Assembly (NCBI GenBank): GCA_021777105.1
Contig: JAIQZQ010000122.1
Location: 94,863 to 158,862, forward strand
Reading direction: 5' to 3'
DNA from: Candidatus Anammoxibacter sp.
GTDB lineage: Bacteria; Planctomycetota; Brocadiia; Brocadiales; Anammoxibacteraceae
DNA length: 64,000 nucleotides
The notes under the pieces: model-generated
What the model was told of the DNA's origin: nothing
The model's input: the letters and a program-made list of their open reading frames with translations, nothing else
Database searches by the model: none
Program-made: the position numbers and the translations under genes
Part shown: positions 8,580 through 17,212 of the stretch, piece by piece
How the letters are laid out: the number at the start of each line of letters is the position of its first letter
How positions within the stretch are numbered: position 1 is the first letter of the stretch

Positions 8580-9488
8580 ATGGCTGACGTAACGCTTGAA
8601 GAGTGGGAGCGCAGGAAAGAGTTTGTGGGTTTTACCGACGAGGACGGACAGTTGTTAAAGGAACTGGAGACTTTAATGCGGGACAATGTGGATGCTATTG
8701 TCGACGAGCTTTACAACCACTTTTTGAAATTCCGCGAACTGGAGATAATTTTAAATGAGGAAGACACGTTGCAAAGGCTTAAAAAGACTCAAAAGGATTA
8801 CTTTTTAGGGCTTTTTAACGGCGATTATGGCGCGGATTATTTGCTTAACCGGATCAGGGTCGGCAAGGTTCACCACAGGATAGGGCTATCGGTTGACTGG
8901 TACCTGGGTTCGTACACAATTTATGTTCGCTTAATTTCGCCTCATCTGTTTACGGCTTACGCTTCAGATTTGGAAAAGGTTCAAAAAGTGTTCTCCGCAA
9001 TTTTAAAGCTGATAAATCTTGACGAGGACGTGGCGATTACAACATATTTTAACGCAAAAGAGGAGGTTATCGTCCAGCAGGCAAACGAAATTATAGAGCT
9101 GTCAACGCCGGTTGTGCAGCTGTGGGACGGGGTTGTGGCCGCGCCTATAATAGGAACAATGGACAGCCAACGCACTCAGCTTTTTATGGAAAAGTTGCTT
9201 GAAACTATAGTGGAGACCAAATCGCCCGTGGCGCTGGTTGACATAACCGGAGCGCCGGCAATAGACACCGCCACTGCGCAACACCTTATAGACACTATCA
9301 ACGCGGTAAAATTGCTGGGATCGCAAGTGGTTATAACAGGCGTAAGCCCTTCAATCGCGCAGACACTGGTGCATCTGGGCATTGATTTAGCGGGCATAAT
9401 CACCAGGCCGTCGTTGGCCGCCGGGTTAAGGGTGGCGCTTAACATACTGCATCTAGAGATAGTGGATAAAAAAGTTGGGAGGGCTTAA
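8580..9488 (+). CDS. rsbR: RsbR-type stressosome scaffold: globin sensor plus STAS domain
   Basis: 302 residues. The N-terminal ~160 residues are a sensor-globin (protoglobin-like) fold, and the C-terminal ~120 a STAS domain. In the globin part, RVGKVHHRIGL matches the 'HxxIGL' motif that holds the haem-proximal His in globin-coupled sensors. The STAS part contains VALVDITGAPAIDTATAQH and QVVITGVSPSIAQ, where the RsbR phosphorylatable Thr residues lie. RsbR with RsbS forms the stressosome core that sequesters RsbT. The start is supported by AGGAGG (about 8567). It is first of five consecutive genes ending in a GGDEF-EAL protein. The retained His suggests gas or redox sensing through haem; this is inference. 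Confidence 0.9.
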   Translation: MADVTLEEWERRKEFVGFTDEDGQLLKELETLMRDNVDAIVDELYNHFLKFRELEIILNEEDTLQRLKKTQKDYFLGLFNGDYGADYLLNRIRVGKVHHRIGLSVDWYLGSYTIYVRLISPHLFTAYASDLEKVQKVFSAILKLINLDEDVAITTYFNAKEEVIVQQANEIIELSTPVVQLWDGVVAAPIIGTMDSQRTQLFMEKLLETIVETKSPVALVDITGAPAIDTATAQHLIDTINAVKLLGSQVVITGVSPSIAQTLVHLGIDLAGIITRPSLAAGLRVALNILHLEIVDKKVGRA

Positions 9489-9490
9489 TT

Positions 9491-9862
9491 GTGAGCGAAA
9501 ATATATCTGTAATAAAAGTGCGCAACGTATTGCTTGTAACGGTGCCGACTGATCCCGACGACGAGTATATATCAGACCTTCAACAAAAGATTCTGGACAA
9601 GATGGCACAATACCAGACGGCGGAAGGTGTAATCCTGGACATATCCACAGTGGACATCCTAGACTCGTTCTTTGCCAGGACAATTGTGGAAACGGTTCAA
9701 ATGATAACGCTTATGGGAGGCCGCACAATTATAGCCGGTATGCAACCAAGCGTGGCCATTACAGCCACGCAACTTGGTTTAACTTTTGAAAACATTGTCG
9801 CGGCCCTGGATGTTGACGCAGCGTTTGACATTTTTGAATCGGCAAACGGCGATCAATTTTAA
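9491..9862 (+). CDS. rsbS: RsbS-like STAS stressosome core protein
   Basis: 123-residue stand-alone STAS protein starting with GTG, 2 nt after the rsbR stop, with GGAGGG upstream. The block VILDISTVDILDSFFAR holds the Ser phosphorylated by RsbT in the family (the S of DIS), and IIAGMQPSVAITATQLGL is the second STAS signature. With RsbR it should build the stressosome particle and release RsbT when phosphorylated. The following 245-bp gap contains a dispersed palindromic repeat (9965-10032). Confidence 0.9.
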   Translation: MSENISVIKVRNVLLVTVPTDPDDEYISDLQQKILDKMAQYQTAEGVILDISTVDILDSFFARTIVETVQMITLMGGRTIIAGMQPSVAITATQLGLTFENIVAALDVDAAFDIFESANGDQF

Positions 9863-9964
9863 CTGTCCAGCTGTAAACGCGAAACAAATTTCCACCGGCC
9901 TATCGTCAAACAAATCAGGTTTTCGGAAATTTATGTTTATGTATGTTTTTTTCAACGCAATTAA

Positions 9965-10032
9965 ATAAAACCCTAAAGGGTAAATTCCAACAAACTCATC
10001 TTGTTGGAGTTAAGGCTTTAGCCTTTTATTCA
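9965..10032 (+). repeat. Triple-hairpin dispersed repeat, copy 1
   Basis: 68-bp unit of three adjacent small hairpins: ACCCTAAAGGGT (9970-9981), TCCAACAA/TTGTTGGA (9986-9993, 10001-10008) and AAGGCTTTAGCCTT (10012-10025). A near-identical copy in inverted orientation lies at 17685-17752; the difference is mainly in the central loop. It occupies the rsbS-rsbT gap and could act as an mRNA stabiliser or processing site. Confidence 0.75.
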
Positions 10033-10107
10033 TTGGCAAATTTTAAAAACCTCATGCTTTTGAGTATATAACAAGCGCATTAGACGCTTATTTTTTAAGG
10101 CAACTAT

Positions 10108-10521
10108 ATGGACACTGCTAATAGCGTGGAAACTGAAGTATACATCAACGCGGAAAGCGATATAGTCAAAGTGCGCAAAGTGACGCGGGACGTTACAAAG
10201 AAGATGGGTTTCGGCATTACCGATATAACCAGAATTGTAACCGCTGCGTCGGAGTTGGCGCGCAACATTTATTTGTACGCTAAAAACGGCGTTATGACGC
10301 TTAACAATATAACCCTTAACGGCAAAACAGGCATAGAGCTTGTTTTCCAGGATAACGGACCTGGGATAGAGGATGTTGACCTGGCTATGGGCGAGGGGTA
10401 CAGCTCGTCAAAAAGTTTGGGGCTCGGCCTGCCCGGCACAAAGAGATTAATGGACGACATGTCAATTGAAAGCATATCCGGTATGGGAACAAAAATAATT
10501 ATCAGAAAGTGGAAAAGATGA
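10108..10521 (+). CDS. rsbT: RsbT-like serine/threonine kinase (stressosome switch kinase)
   Basis: 137 residues with a GHKL-type ATPase fold. The N box is ELARNIYLYAKNG (about residues 49-61), the D box is QDNGPGIEDVDLAM, and the G box is SKSLGLGLPGTKRLMDD. In the family, RsbT is held by the RsbR-RsbS particle; on stimulus it phosphorylates the STAS domains, is released and activates a partner protein. Its stop overlaps the ATG of the next gene (ATGA at 10518), so the two are translationally coupled. Confidence 0.9.
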   Translation: MDTANSVETEVYINAESDIVKVRKVTRDVTKKMGFGITDITRIVTAASELARNIYLYAKNGVMTLNNITLNGKTGIELVFQDNGPGIEDVDLAMGEGYSSSKSLGLGLPGTKRLMDDMSIESISGMGTKIIIRKWKR

Positions 10522-11543
10522 GCTCAGAACCGGATAACTCTGAAATTTTCCCCGTCTCAAACCAGGGCGACGTTACTTTGGTAAAACGCAAGGCAAAGGA
10601 GCTGGCCCTGAATTCAGGATTTAATGAAAGCGAGGCTGAAGAGGTCTCAATTGCCGCTATAGAACTCTCCGGCAACATTATTAAACACGCTCAATTCGGG
10701 TCCATATCCATTGCCAATATTGAGTCGGCAAACAGAAAGGGAATTCAGATTGAAACAAAGGATAAAGGGCCCGGTTTTTCAGACATTGAAAAGTCCATGA
10801 CTGACGGCTTCTCTACCAGCGGCACGTTGGGCTACGGCCTAGGCTCGGTCAACCGGTTAATGGATGAGCTTAACATTACGTCCGACGGAAAGAAAAAGAC
10901 GATTATTACCGCGCGAAAATGGATTAAGACACGTCCTGCGGCAACCGGCGCCGTTTGCCCGTATGATATCGGAGCCGCGACCAGGGCGCATCCAAAGATG
11001 AATGTTAACGGGGATTCGTTTGTAATCAAACACTGGGGCAATCGGGCATTGGCGGTTATAATCGACGGCGTAGGGCACGGGCAATTTGCGCATCACGCGG
11101 CAAGCGCGGCAAGGATGTATGTTGAAAAACATTTTGATCTGCCGCTTGAGGCGATGTTTACCGGCGCATCGCGGGCTTGCAGGGCCACAAGAGGCGTGGT
11201 TATGGCCGGCGCGGTCTTTGAATGGGACACGGGACTGATAAGATTCGCCAGCGTTGGAAATATTGAAGTAAAAATAAACGAAAACATAAAACAGCGCAAT
11301 TTTAACGTCAGGCGAGGCATTGTGGGTCTTAATATGCCGAAACCATTGGTAAATGAGAACAAGTGGGAAAAAGGCGGAGTTATTGTGATGCAGACCGACG
11401 GGATAACTTCGCGCTGGGAATGGAAGCAGGTTATGCCTGTAATTAACCGGTCGGCAAGCGTTATGGCGCAATATTTAACGCAAAATTTTTCAAAAGATCA
11501 TGATGACGCGACTGCAATCGTCATCAAGGAACGCAAGGCATAA
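10518..11543 (+). CDS. RsbX-like PP2C phosphatase with an N-terminal GHKL ATPase domain
   Basis: 341 residues starting at the ATG of the ATGA overlap with rsbT; the upstream GTG (10509) lies inside rsbT and is less likely. Residues ~1-130 are an RsbT/RsbW-like ATPase (AAIELSGNIIKHAQFG, DKGPGFSDIEKSM, GTLGYGLGSVNRLMDEL). Residues ~140-340 are a SpoIIE/RsbX-type PP2C phosphatase (AVIIDGVGHGQFAHHAA, VMQTDGITSRWEW, DHDDATAIVIK) with the metal-binding Asp residues kept. B. subtilis RsbX has only the phosphatase part. It should reset the stressosome by dephosphorylating RsbR/RsbS, and the extra ATPase domain may add a second kinase or binding function. The stop is 4 nt before the GTG of the GGDEF-EAL gene. 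Confidence 0.88.
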   Translation: MSSEPDNSEIFPVSNQGDVTLVKRKAKELALNSGFNESEAEEVSIAAIELSGNIIKHAQFGSISIANIESANRKGIQIETKDKGPGFSDIEKSMTDGFSTSGTLGYGLGSVNRLMDELNITSDGKKKTIITARKWIKTRPAATGAVCPYDIGAATRAHPKMNVNGDSFVIKHWGNRALAVIIDGVGHGQFAHHAASAARMYVEKHFDLPLEAMFTGASRACRATRGVVMAGAVFEWDTGLIRFASVGNIEVKINENIKQRNFNVRRGIVGLNMPKPLVNENKWEKGGVIVMQTDGITSRWEWKQVMPVINRSASVMAQYLTQNFSKDHDDATAIVIKERKA

Positions 11544-11547
11544 CAAA

Positions 11548-13701
11548 GTGGCTGAAGAAAAAACACCTGACACAAATGAAGAGTTAAGGCAATACGCTTC
11601 GACGTTGGAGAAAGAACTTCAGGAAACAAACGAAGGCCTTGTCGCCCTGACTCTGGAGTATGAACGCGCCGAGGAGAAATACCGTAACATATTTGAGAAC
11701 AGCATAGACGGCATTTTTCAGATCAACAATGAAGGCAAGTTCCTTATAGCTAATCCCGCCATTGCTAAAATGTTGGGCTACAAATCAAGCGAAGAGTTGA
11801 TTGAATGCGTCCCGGACGTTAAAGGGCTGTATGTTGTGGAGGAAAGGCACAATCAACTTCTAAAAGAGCTGGAAAAAGAAAATTCGTTATGGGATTTTGA
11901 GTCGCTGATTTACAGCAAAAACAGAGACGCCATATGGATATCTGAAAATATCAGAAAGATATTTAACAATTCAGGGGTTGCGGTTGGCTACGAATCAATA
12001 GCCTCAAACATAACTTTGCGCAAACAGGTTGAAGAGAGATTGAAACTGGTCGCAAAAGTGTTTGGGCATAGCCTTGAAGGCATAATAATAACCGACGAAC
12101 AAACAAGGCTGCTTGAAGTGAACAAAGCCTTTACCGACATAACCGGGTACACCGCGCAGGAGTCAATATACAAAACGCCCCACATCCTGTTTTCAGGCTG
12201 GCAGGACAAGGCTTTTTACAATGAATTATGGGACAAGGTTAAAAAAGAAGGCGTGTGGCAAGGGGAGATTAAGGACAGGAGGAAAAACGGCGAGATCTAT
12301 GTGCAGTGGCTTACAGTGTGTTCCATCAAAAACGAACTTGGCCGGACCACAAACTATATTGGAGTCTTTAGCGATATAACGGAAAAAAAACACACTGAAA
12401 AACAGATCAACAAACTGGCATATTACGACGTATTGACCGGACTCCCTAACCGCTCCTTGTTTAACGACCGCCTGGCGCACTGCATTGAAAAAGCCAACAG
12501 GGGAAACGGCATGCTGGCCGTTATTTTTATAGATCTTGACAATTTTAAATATATAAACGACACGCTTGGGCATTTTGTCGGCGACCAGTTCCTGCAAATG
12601 GTCAGCGAGCGGATGATGTCGGTCATTCGCAAAGACGACACCGTTGCCCGTTTAGGCGGCGATGAATTTGTCATTATTCTTGAAAAAATAAATAACATTA
12701 GCGACGCAGGGTTAATAGCCAAGAAAATTATAGGCCTTGTAACACAACCTTTCAGCCTGTCAAATCAGGAGGTGTTTAGCGGCGCAAGCATCGGCATAAG
12801 CATCTTCCCTAATGATGGGGAAGACGCTCAATCGCTTGTCAAAAACGCAGACACTGCCATGTACAACGTAAAAGAGCACGGCAAAAACGATTTTAGATTC
12901 TTTACTGAAAAGATGAACGCCAAGTCCGCCGAGACGCTAAAACTCTCATCCGACTTGCGGCGCGCTATTGAAAACAACGAGCTTGTTATATATTATCAAC
13001 CGCAAATGGATTTAAAAACACAAAACATTGTCGGTATTGAAGCATTGGTGAGATGGAACCATAAAGAAAAAGGGCTGGTGCCGCCGAACGATTTTATTCC
13101 TTTTGCAGAGAAATCTAGTTTGATAGAGCTTATCGGCGAATGGGTTTTGCAAAACTCATGCAGGCAGTACGTCTCATGGAAGCAAAATGATTTAAAAGAA
13201 TTGAAGATGTCCATTAATATTTCAGCTAAGCAACTCAGGAACAAGAATTTAATAGACATTATTCAGAAAACCTTGAACGAAACAGGAATGAACCCAAATT
13301 TGATAGAGTTGGAGCTGACTGAAAGCGCGATTATGTTTAACGCGGATGAAGCTATAAATATAATGCAAAAACTTAAAGATCTTGGAATCGGCATATCTAT
13401 TGACGATTTCGGAACCGGCTATTCATCGCTAAACTATCTCAAACGTTTTGCAATCGACAAAATCAAAATAGATTACACATTTATCCGCGACATTGAAACC
13501 GACCATAATAACCGGGCAATTACAAAAACAATTATTGAGTTGGCTCACAATCTTAATCTAAAAGCTATCGCCGAAGGGGTTGAAACTAAAGGGCAACTCG
13601 ACTTTTTAGTTGAAAACAATTGCGACGAAGCGCAGGGTTTTTATTACTATGAACCTTTTCTTATAAGCGATTTCTCGCAATTGTTAAAAAAGTTCGGTTG
13701 A
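11548..13701 (+). CDS. PAS-PAS-GGDEF-EAL c-di-GMP signalling protein
   Basis: About 717 residues from a GTG at 11548, chosen because it lies 4 nt after the phosphatase stop; the longer frame from 11500 would overlap that gene by 44 nt. Domains: short coiled coil (about 1-45), PAS (about 50-170), PAS (about 185-300), GGDEF (about 310-470) with the intact active site RLGGDEFVII, and EAL (about 485-710) with GIEALVRWN, IELELTESAIM, SIDDFGTGYSSL and AIAEGVET. Both catalytic signatures look complete, so it may make and degrade c-di-GMP. As the last gene of the stressosome operon it is the likely output, taking the place of the sigma-B branch. Confidence 0.9.
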   Translation: MAEEKTPDTNEELRQYASTLEKELQETNEGLVALTLEYERAEEKYRNIFENSIDGIFQINNEGKFLIANPAIAKMLGYKSSEELIECVPDVKGLYVVEERHNQLLKELEKENSLWDFESLIYSKNRDAIWISENIRKIFNNSGVAVGYESIASNITLRKQVEERLKLVAKVFGHSLEGIIITDEQTRLLEVNKAFTDITGYTAQESIYKTPHILFSGWQDKAFYNELWDKVKKEGVWQGEIKDRRKNGEIYVQWLTVCSIKNELGRTTNYIGVFSDITEKKHTEKQINKLAYYDVLTGLPNRSLFNDRLAHCIEKANRGNGMLAVIFIDLDNFKYINDTLGHFVGDQFLQMVSERMMSVIRKDDTVARLGGDEFVIILEKINNISDAGLIAKKIIGLVTQPFSLSNQEVFSGASIGISIFPNDGEDAQSLVKNADTAMYNVKEHGKNDFRFFTEKMNAKSAETLKLSSDLRRAIENNELVIYYQPQMDLKTQNIVGIEALVRWNHKEKGLVPPNDFIPFAEKSSLIELIGEWVLQNSCRQYVSWKQNDLKELKMSINISAKQLRNKNLIDIIQKTLNETGMNPNLIELELTESAIMFNADEAINIMQKLKDLGIGISIDDFGTGYSSLNYLKRFAIDKIKIDYTFIRDIETDHNNRAITKTIIELAHNLNLKAIAEGVETKGQLDFLVENNCDEAQGFYYYEPFLISDFSQLLKKFG

Positions 13702-13772
13702 CGTTCCACCTCCCTGCCCATTGCGCTGCCCCTTAGCCTCTTTCTATAAATATTCCACAGGACTAAAAAATT

Positions 13773-15929
13773 ATGTTAATTGAAAAAAAGAAGATAGTAA
13801 AATTTATTAAAAGCAAAAAATATAGTCCAATGTCCGCCTCGCAATTAAGCGCATTGTTTGAAATTGACAAGAATGAATTTAAAAATTTTTGCGATATTTT
13901 AAATGATCTTGAATTTAAGGGCGAGCTTGTAAAAATTAAAAAAGGTTTATACGCCAACCCTGAGCGAGTTGACCTTGTAGTGGGAACGCTTGATTGCAAA
14001 TCGCAGGGATTTGGATTTGTCGTTCCGGTAAAAGAGGAGATAACCAACGACGTTTACGTAAACGAGGAGTTTATGGCCGATGCCATGAACGGCGACCTTG
14101 TTGTGGTTCGTTTACCTCAAAAACAAGGCGGAAAAAAGAGGACGCATAAACAGCGAAAATGGGATTCCGGCAAAATTGTGCAGGTGTTGAGCCGCGCAAA
14201 CGAAACGATTATCGGCACATTAAGAAGAAGCAGAAAATTAATCTATGTCGCTCCTGACGACCCCGGCTTGGTTAAGGATGTTTACGTTAACGAAAGCGAC
14301 CTGAACGGAGCTGAATGCGACGACAAAGTCGTCGTCAAAATTGTGTCATGGCCGTCCAAACATCTAAACCCCGAGGGTGAGGTTGTTGAAGTCTTAGGCA
14401 AGGAAGGCTCGCATATAGTTGACATTATCTCAACCATACATCAGTTTAAACTTCCGCACGAATTTAGCGACGAGGTAAAGAGAGAGATAAAAGATATTCC
14501 AGTAAAAATACCTGACGAAGAGCTTAAAAACCGCGTTGATTATAGAAACGAAACAATAATAACCATCGATCCTGAAGACGCAAAGGATTTTGACGACGCA
14601 GTGTCGCTAAAAAAGGCCGGTGAAAACTGGATACTTGGGGTTTATATTGCGGACGTCTCATATTATGTAAAACAGGACTCAGAGATAGATAAAGAAGCTA
14701 AAGTCCGAGGCACTAGCGTATATTTGCCGGAAAAAGTAATACCAATGCTGCCCGAAGAGTTGTCAAACGGAATATGCAGTCTGAAACAGGGCGAAGACAG
14801 GCTGACAAAGAGCGTGATATTTACGATGAACAACAAGGGCGAATTGTTAAACTCTGAAATAAACAACTCAATTATTAATGTTAAAAAGAGGCTTAATTAT
14901 GACGAGGCCACAAAACTATGCAATGATAACAACGGCGAAACATCGCCTTCCATAGTTGACGACGATGTTTTAAGCATGCTTTTAAACATGAAGACTCTGG
15001 GCGCAATCCTTTTCAAAAACAGGTTGAACAGAGGCTCAATAGAGCTTGACATCCCTGAGGTTAAGTTGCGGCTTGACGATGAGGGCTATGTTGTTGCCGT
15101 GGATAAATGCGAAAAAGATGTCTCTCACAGCATAATTGAAGAGTTTATGCTCTCGGCAAACGAGGCGGTGGGCAACGTAGCGCGTAAAAATAAATTGCCG
15201 TGCTTTTACAGAAACCATGAAGACCCGGACCCGGATGATATGCGTGATTTTGCGAGGTTTATAAAAAGCCTGAAAATGAAGAAGGTTGATCCGTTCAACA
15301 ACCTTCAGATACAGGAGCTTTTAGATGATATAAACGGTCAACCCGACTCTTACGCTATAAACCTCATGCTTTTAAAATCATTCAGAAGAGCGGAATATTC
15401 CGTTAACAAAAGCTCCCATTACGCCCTTGCGATAGAGAACTACACCCATTTTACATCGCCCATCAGGCGTTATCCGGATTTAATTGTCCACAGAGTTTTG
15501 GATTCTTACATCTTAAAAAACAAAATCAAAAGCGGCGAAACCGAGCAAAAAGAGCTATTAAAAGAGTCCGCAAGCCATTGCTCGTATACTGAACGAAGAG
15601 CTGAAGAGGCTGAAAGAAGCGTAATAAAAACAAAATTAATACGAATGGTTGAAACCAGATTAAACGAAGAGATGGAAGGCGTAATTACAGGCGTGGAAGA
15701 GTACGGCTTCTTTGTTCAACTGAAAGAGAACCTGCTTGAAGGCTTGGTGCATGTCAAAACGCTTACAGACGATTTTTACAACTACGAAAAGAAAAGCGGG
15801 TCGCTTAAGGGGCAGAGGGGCAAGAATATTTACAGAATCGGCAGCGCCGTAAAAGTAGAAATCTACAATGTTGACAAATTAAAAAAACACGTTGATTTTA
15901 AAGTTGTGCAATCACGAAAAAAGGGATAA
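13773..15929 (+). CDS. rnr: Ribonuclease R (3'-5' exoribonuclease)
   Basis: 718 residues with RNase II/R family order: winged-helix N-terminus (about 1-65), two cold-shock OB domains (GTLDCKSQGFGFVVPV and GTLRRSRKLIYVAPDD), the RNB catalytic domain (about 245-570) and a C-terminal S1 domain (EGVITGVEEYGFFVQL). In the catalytic domain, DPEDAKDFDDAVSL supplies the metal-binding Asp cluster, and YALAIENYTHFTSPIRRYPDL is the standard downstream motif (given here as its landmarks YTHFTSPIRRY). It degrades structured RNA processively. It lacks the long basic Lys-rich tail of enterobacterial RNase R. It converges on nnrE with only 26 bp between stops. Confidence 0.94.
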   Translation: MLIEKKKIVKFIKSKKYSPMSASQLSALFEIDKNEFKNFCDILNDLEFKGELVKIKKGLYANPERVDLVVGTLDCKSQGFGFVVPVKEEITNDVYVNEEFMADAMNGDLVVVRLPQKQGGKKRTHKQRKWDSGKIVQVLSRANETIIGTLRRSRKLIYVAPDDPGLVKDVYVNESDLNGAECDDKVVVKIVSWPSKHLNPEGEVVEVLGKEGSHIVDIISTIHQFKLPHEFSDEVKREIKDIPVKIPDEELKNRVDYRNETIITIDPEDAKDFDDAVSLKKAGENWILGVYIADVSYYVKQDSEIDKEAKVRGTSVYLPEKVIPMLPEELSNGICSLKQGEDRLTKSVIFTMNNKGELLNSEINNSIINVKKRLNYDEATKLCNDNNGETSPSIVDDDVLSMLLNMKTLGAILFKNRLNRGSIELDIPEVKLRLDDEGYVVAVDKCEKDVSHSIIEEFMLSANEAVGNVARKNKLPCFYRNHEDPDPDDMRDFARFIKSLKMKKVDPFNNLQIQELLDDINGQPDSYAINLMLLKSFRRAEYSVNKSSHYALAIENYTHFTSPIRRYPDLIVHRVLDSYILKNKIKSGETEQKELLKESASHCSYTERRAEEAERSVIKTKLIRMVETRLNEEMEGVITGVEEYGFFVQLKENLLEGLVHVKTLTDDFYNYEKKSGSLKGQRGKNIYRIGSAVKVEIYNVDKLKKHVDFKVVQSRKKG

Positions 15930-15955
15930 ATGGAAATGTTGTTTGTAAGCTATTT

Positions 15956-16687
15956 CTAAAGCTCCGAATAGTTATCCATCAACTCCTTTGGAATGCTTAT
16001 GTCAGTCACCACCAACTCTCCGACATGAGCAGGGCCGTCTTTGACAAAAAATCCCTTTTTAGGCAGGGCAAAAGTAACGGTCTTTTTTGCCTTTACACAA
16101 GCTCCAAGGACTTCCCCCTCGTTACAATCAAGCCCGGATGGTATATCTACTGCAATGACAGGCATATTCAGCTTGTTTAATTCAGAAATGGCTGATTGTG
16201 CCGGTTCCCTGAGTTCGCCTTTCAATCCGGTGCCGAAAATTGAATCAATTACAAGATCGCAACCCGCAATATGATCAATCATTGCTTTAACAGCGGCGCA
16301 GTCAAGAACCTCGCGCGTTTCAATCTTCATATTTTTAATGGCCCGCAGATTTAATCCCGCGTCACCGTCGCCAATAATGTCGTCAATCTTAGCAAGCAAG
16401 AACACCTGAACCTCGCATCCGTAATTGACCAAGTGACGCGCTATCACATAGCCATCGCCGCCATTATTCCCTTTGCCGCAAATAACCACGATTTTTTTGT
16501 TTGAATCGTTGCCTAGCTCCCGGATAACCGCTTCAGCCACGTTTCTTCCGGCGTTTTCCATCAACAACGCCCCTAGGATCTTGTAATCCTCAATAGCTTT
16601 GCGATCAAGTTCACGCATTTCATCGCGGTCTACGCCGCCACGCATGCTAAAACGGCCTGAAATGTCGTATGTCATGCTATTTTTCAT
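15956..16687 (-). CDS. nnrE: NAD(P)H-hydrate epimerase (YjeF N-terminal domain)
   Basis: Epimerase of the NAD(P)HX repair pathway that interconverts the R and S forms of hydrated NAD(P)H. Signatures: ALLMENAGRNVAEAVI, VVICGKGNNGGDGYVIARHL and DLVIDSIFGTGLKGELR, with substrate residues AVDIPSGLDCNEGEV. Bacterial homologues are often fused to the dehydratase NnrD; here only the epimerase domain is present and no nnrD is seen in this window. Start: an ATG at 16702 has no good ribosome binding site, while the next ATG at 16687 has GGAG nine bases upstream, so I use it (243 residues). A still shorter start at 16672 is possible. Confidence 0.9.
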   Translation of the reverse strand: MKNSMTYDISGRFSMRGGVDRDEMRELDRKAIEDYKILGALLMENAGRNVAEAVIRELGNDSNKKIVVICGKGNNGGDGYVIARHLVNYGCEVQVFLLAKIDDIIGDGDAGLNLRAIKNMKIETREVLDCAAVKAMIDHIAGCDLVIDSIFGTGLKGELREPAQSAISELNKLNMPVIAVDIPSGLDCNEGEVLGACVKAKKTVTFALPKKGFFVKDGPAHVGELVVTDISIPKELMDNYSEL

Positions 16688-16882
16688 ATAAGTAAACTCC
16701 ATTAAAACCCGGGAATAGAGGCTCTATAAGGTATTTAGAGTCCAATCCATCAAAAAGGATCTAAAGTATCCTCAAAACATGCCGAAATTTAATACTATGA
16801 TCAATATGATCAAGTGATATTTAATGATTAAATATCTTTACATTATAAATAGTTAATTAGTATTCAAGGAAGGATCTGATTA

Positions 16883-17152
16883 ATGGTAGAAAACAGCAAA
16901 AATATAACCTCGGACGACTTCAAGTATTGGCCGACTAAACTGCTACAGGTTGGAGATCCGTTTGGCAAGGAAAGGAACAAAAAGGCAAAAAATCTATACT
17001 TCTACAAACTTTCAGGCAAACATCTGAATGTTTTAAAAGCCAGCATGCCTAAACGTAAGCAAAAACCCGCATTAACATCTGAAGGATTAATGCGTCAGCC
17101 GGTAGTTTTTGATGACAACGGTTTTCAACCTATAGCCGCTGCAACCGGTTGA
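16883..17152 (+). CDS. Small hypothetical protein, 89 aa
   Basis: Lys-rich 89-residue protein, not recognised. It has its own Shine-Dalgarno (AAGGAAGGA just upstream of the ATG), and is followed 15 bp after its stop by a strong intrinsic terminator, which together support a real single-gene unit. No membrane segment or Cys motif. It contains DDFKYWPTKLLQVGDPFGKE and a basic middle (ASMPKRKQKPALTSEGLM). Flanked by nnrE and a DUF296 gene, both on the other strand. Confidence 0.6.
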   Translation: MVENSKNITSDDFKYWPTKLLQVGDPFGKERNKKAKNLYFYKLSGKHLNVLKASMPKRKQKPALTSEGLMRQPVVFDDNGFQPIAAATG

Positions 17153-17167
17153 CGATAAGGGCTACTC

Positions 17168-17196
17168 AGCCGCCGCAAAACGCGGCGGCTTTTTTA
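17168..17196 (+). terminator. Strong rho-independent terminator
   Basis: AGCCGCCGC (17168-17176) pairs with GCGGCGGCT (17182-17190) over a 5-nt loop, followed by a run of T to 17196. It terminates the small gene at 16883-17152. Confidence 0.9.
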
Positions 17197-17212
17197 ATAA
17201 AAAGTCCAAACT

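Noticed and set aside
11500..11547. Upstream ATG start for the GGDEF-EAL gene
   Set aside because: It would overlap the phosphatase gene by 44 nt; the GTG at 11548 lies just after the preceding stop and gives a normal N-terminus.
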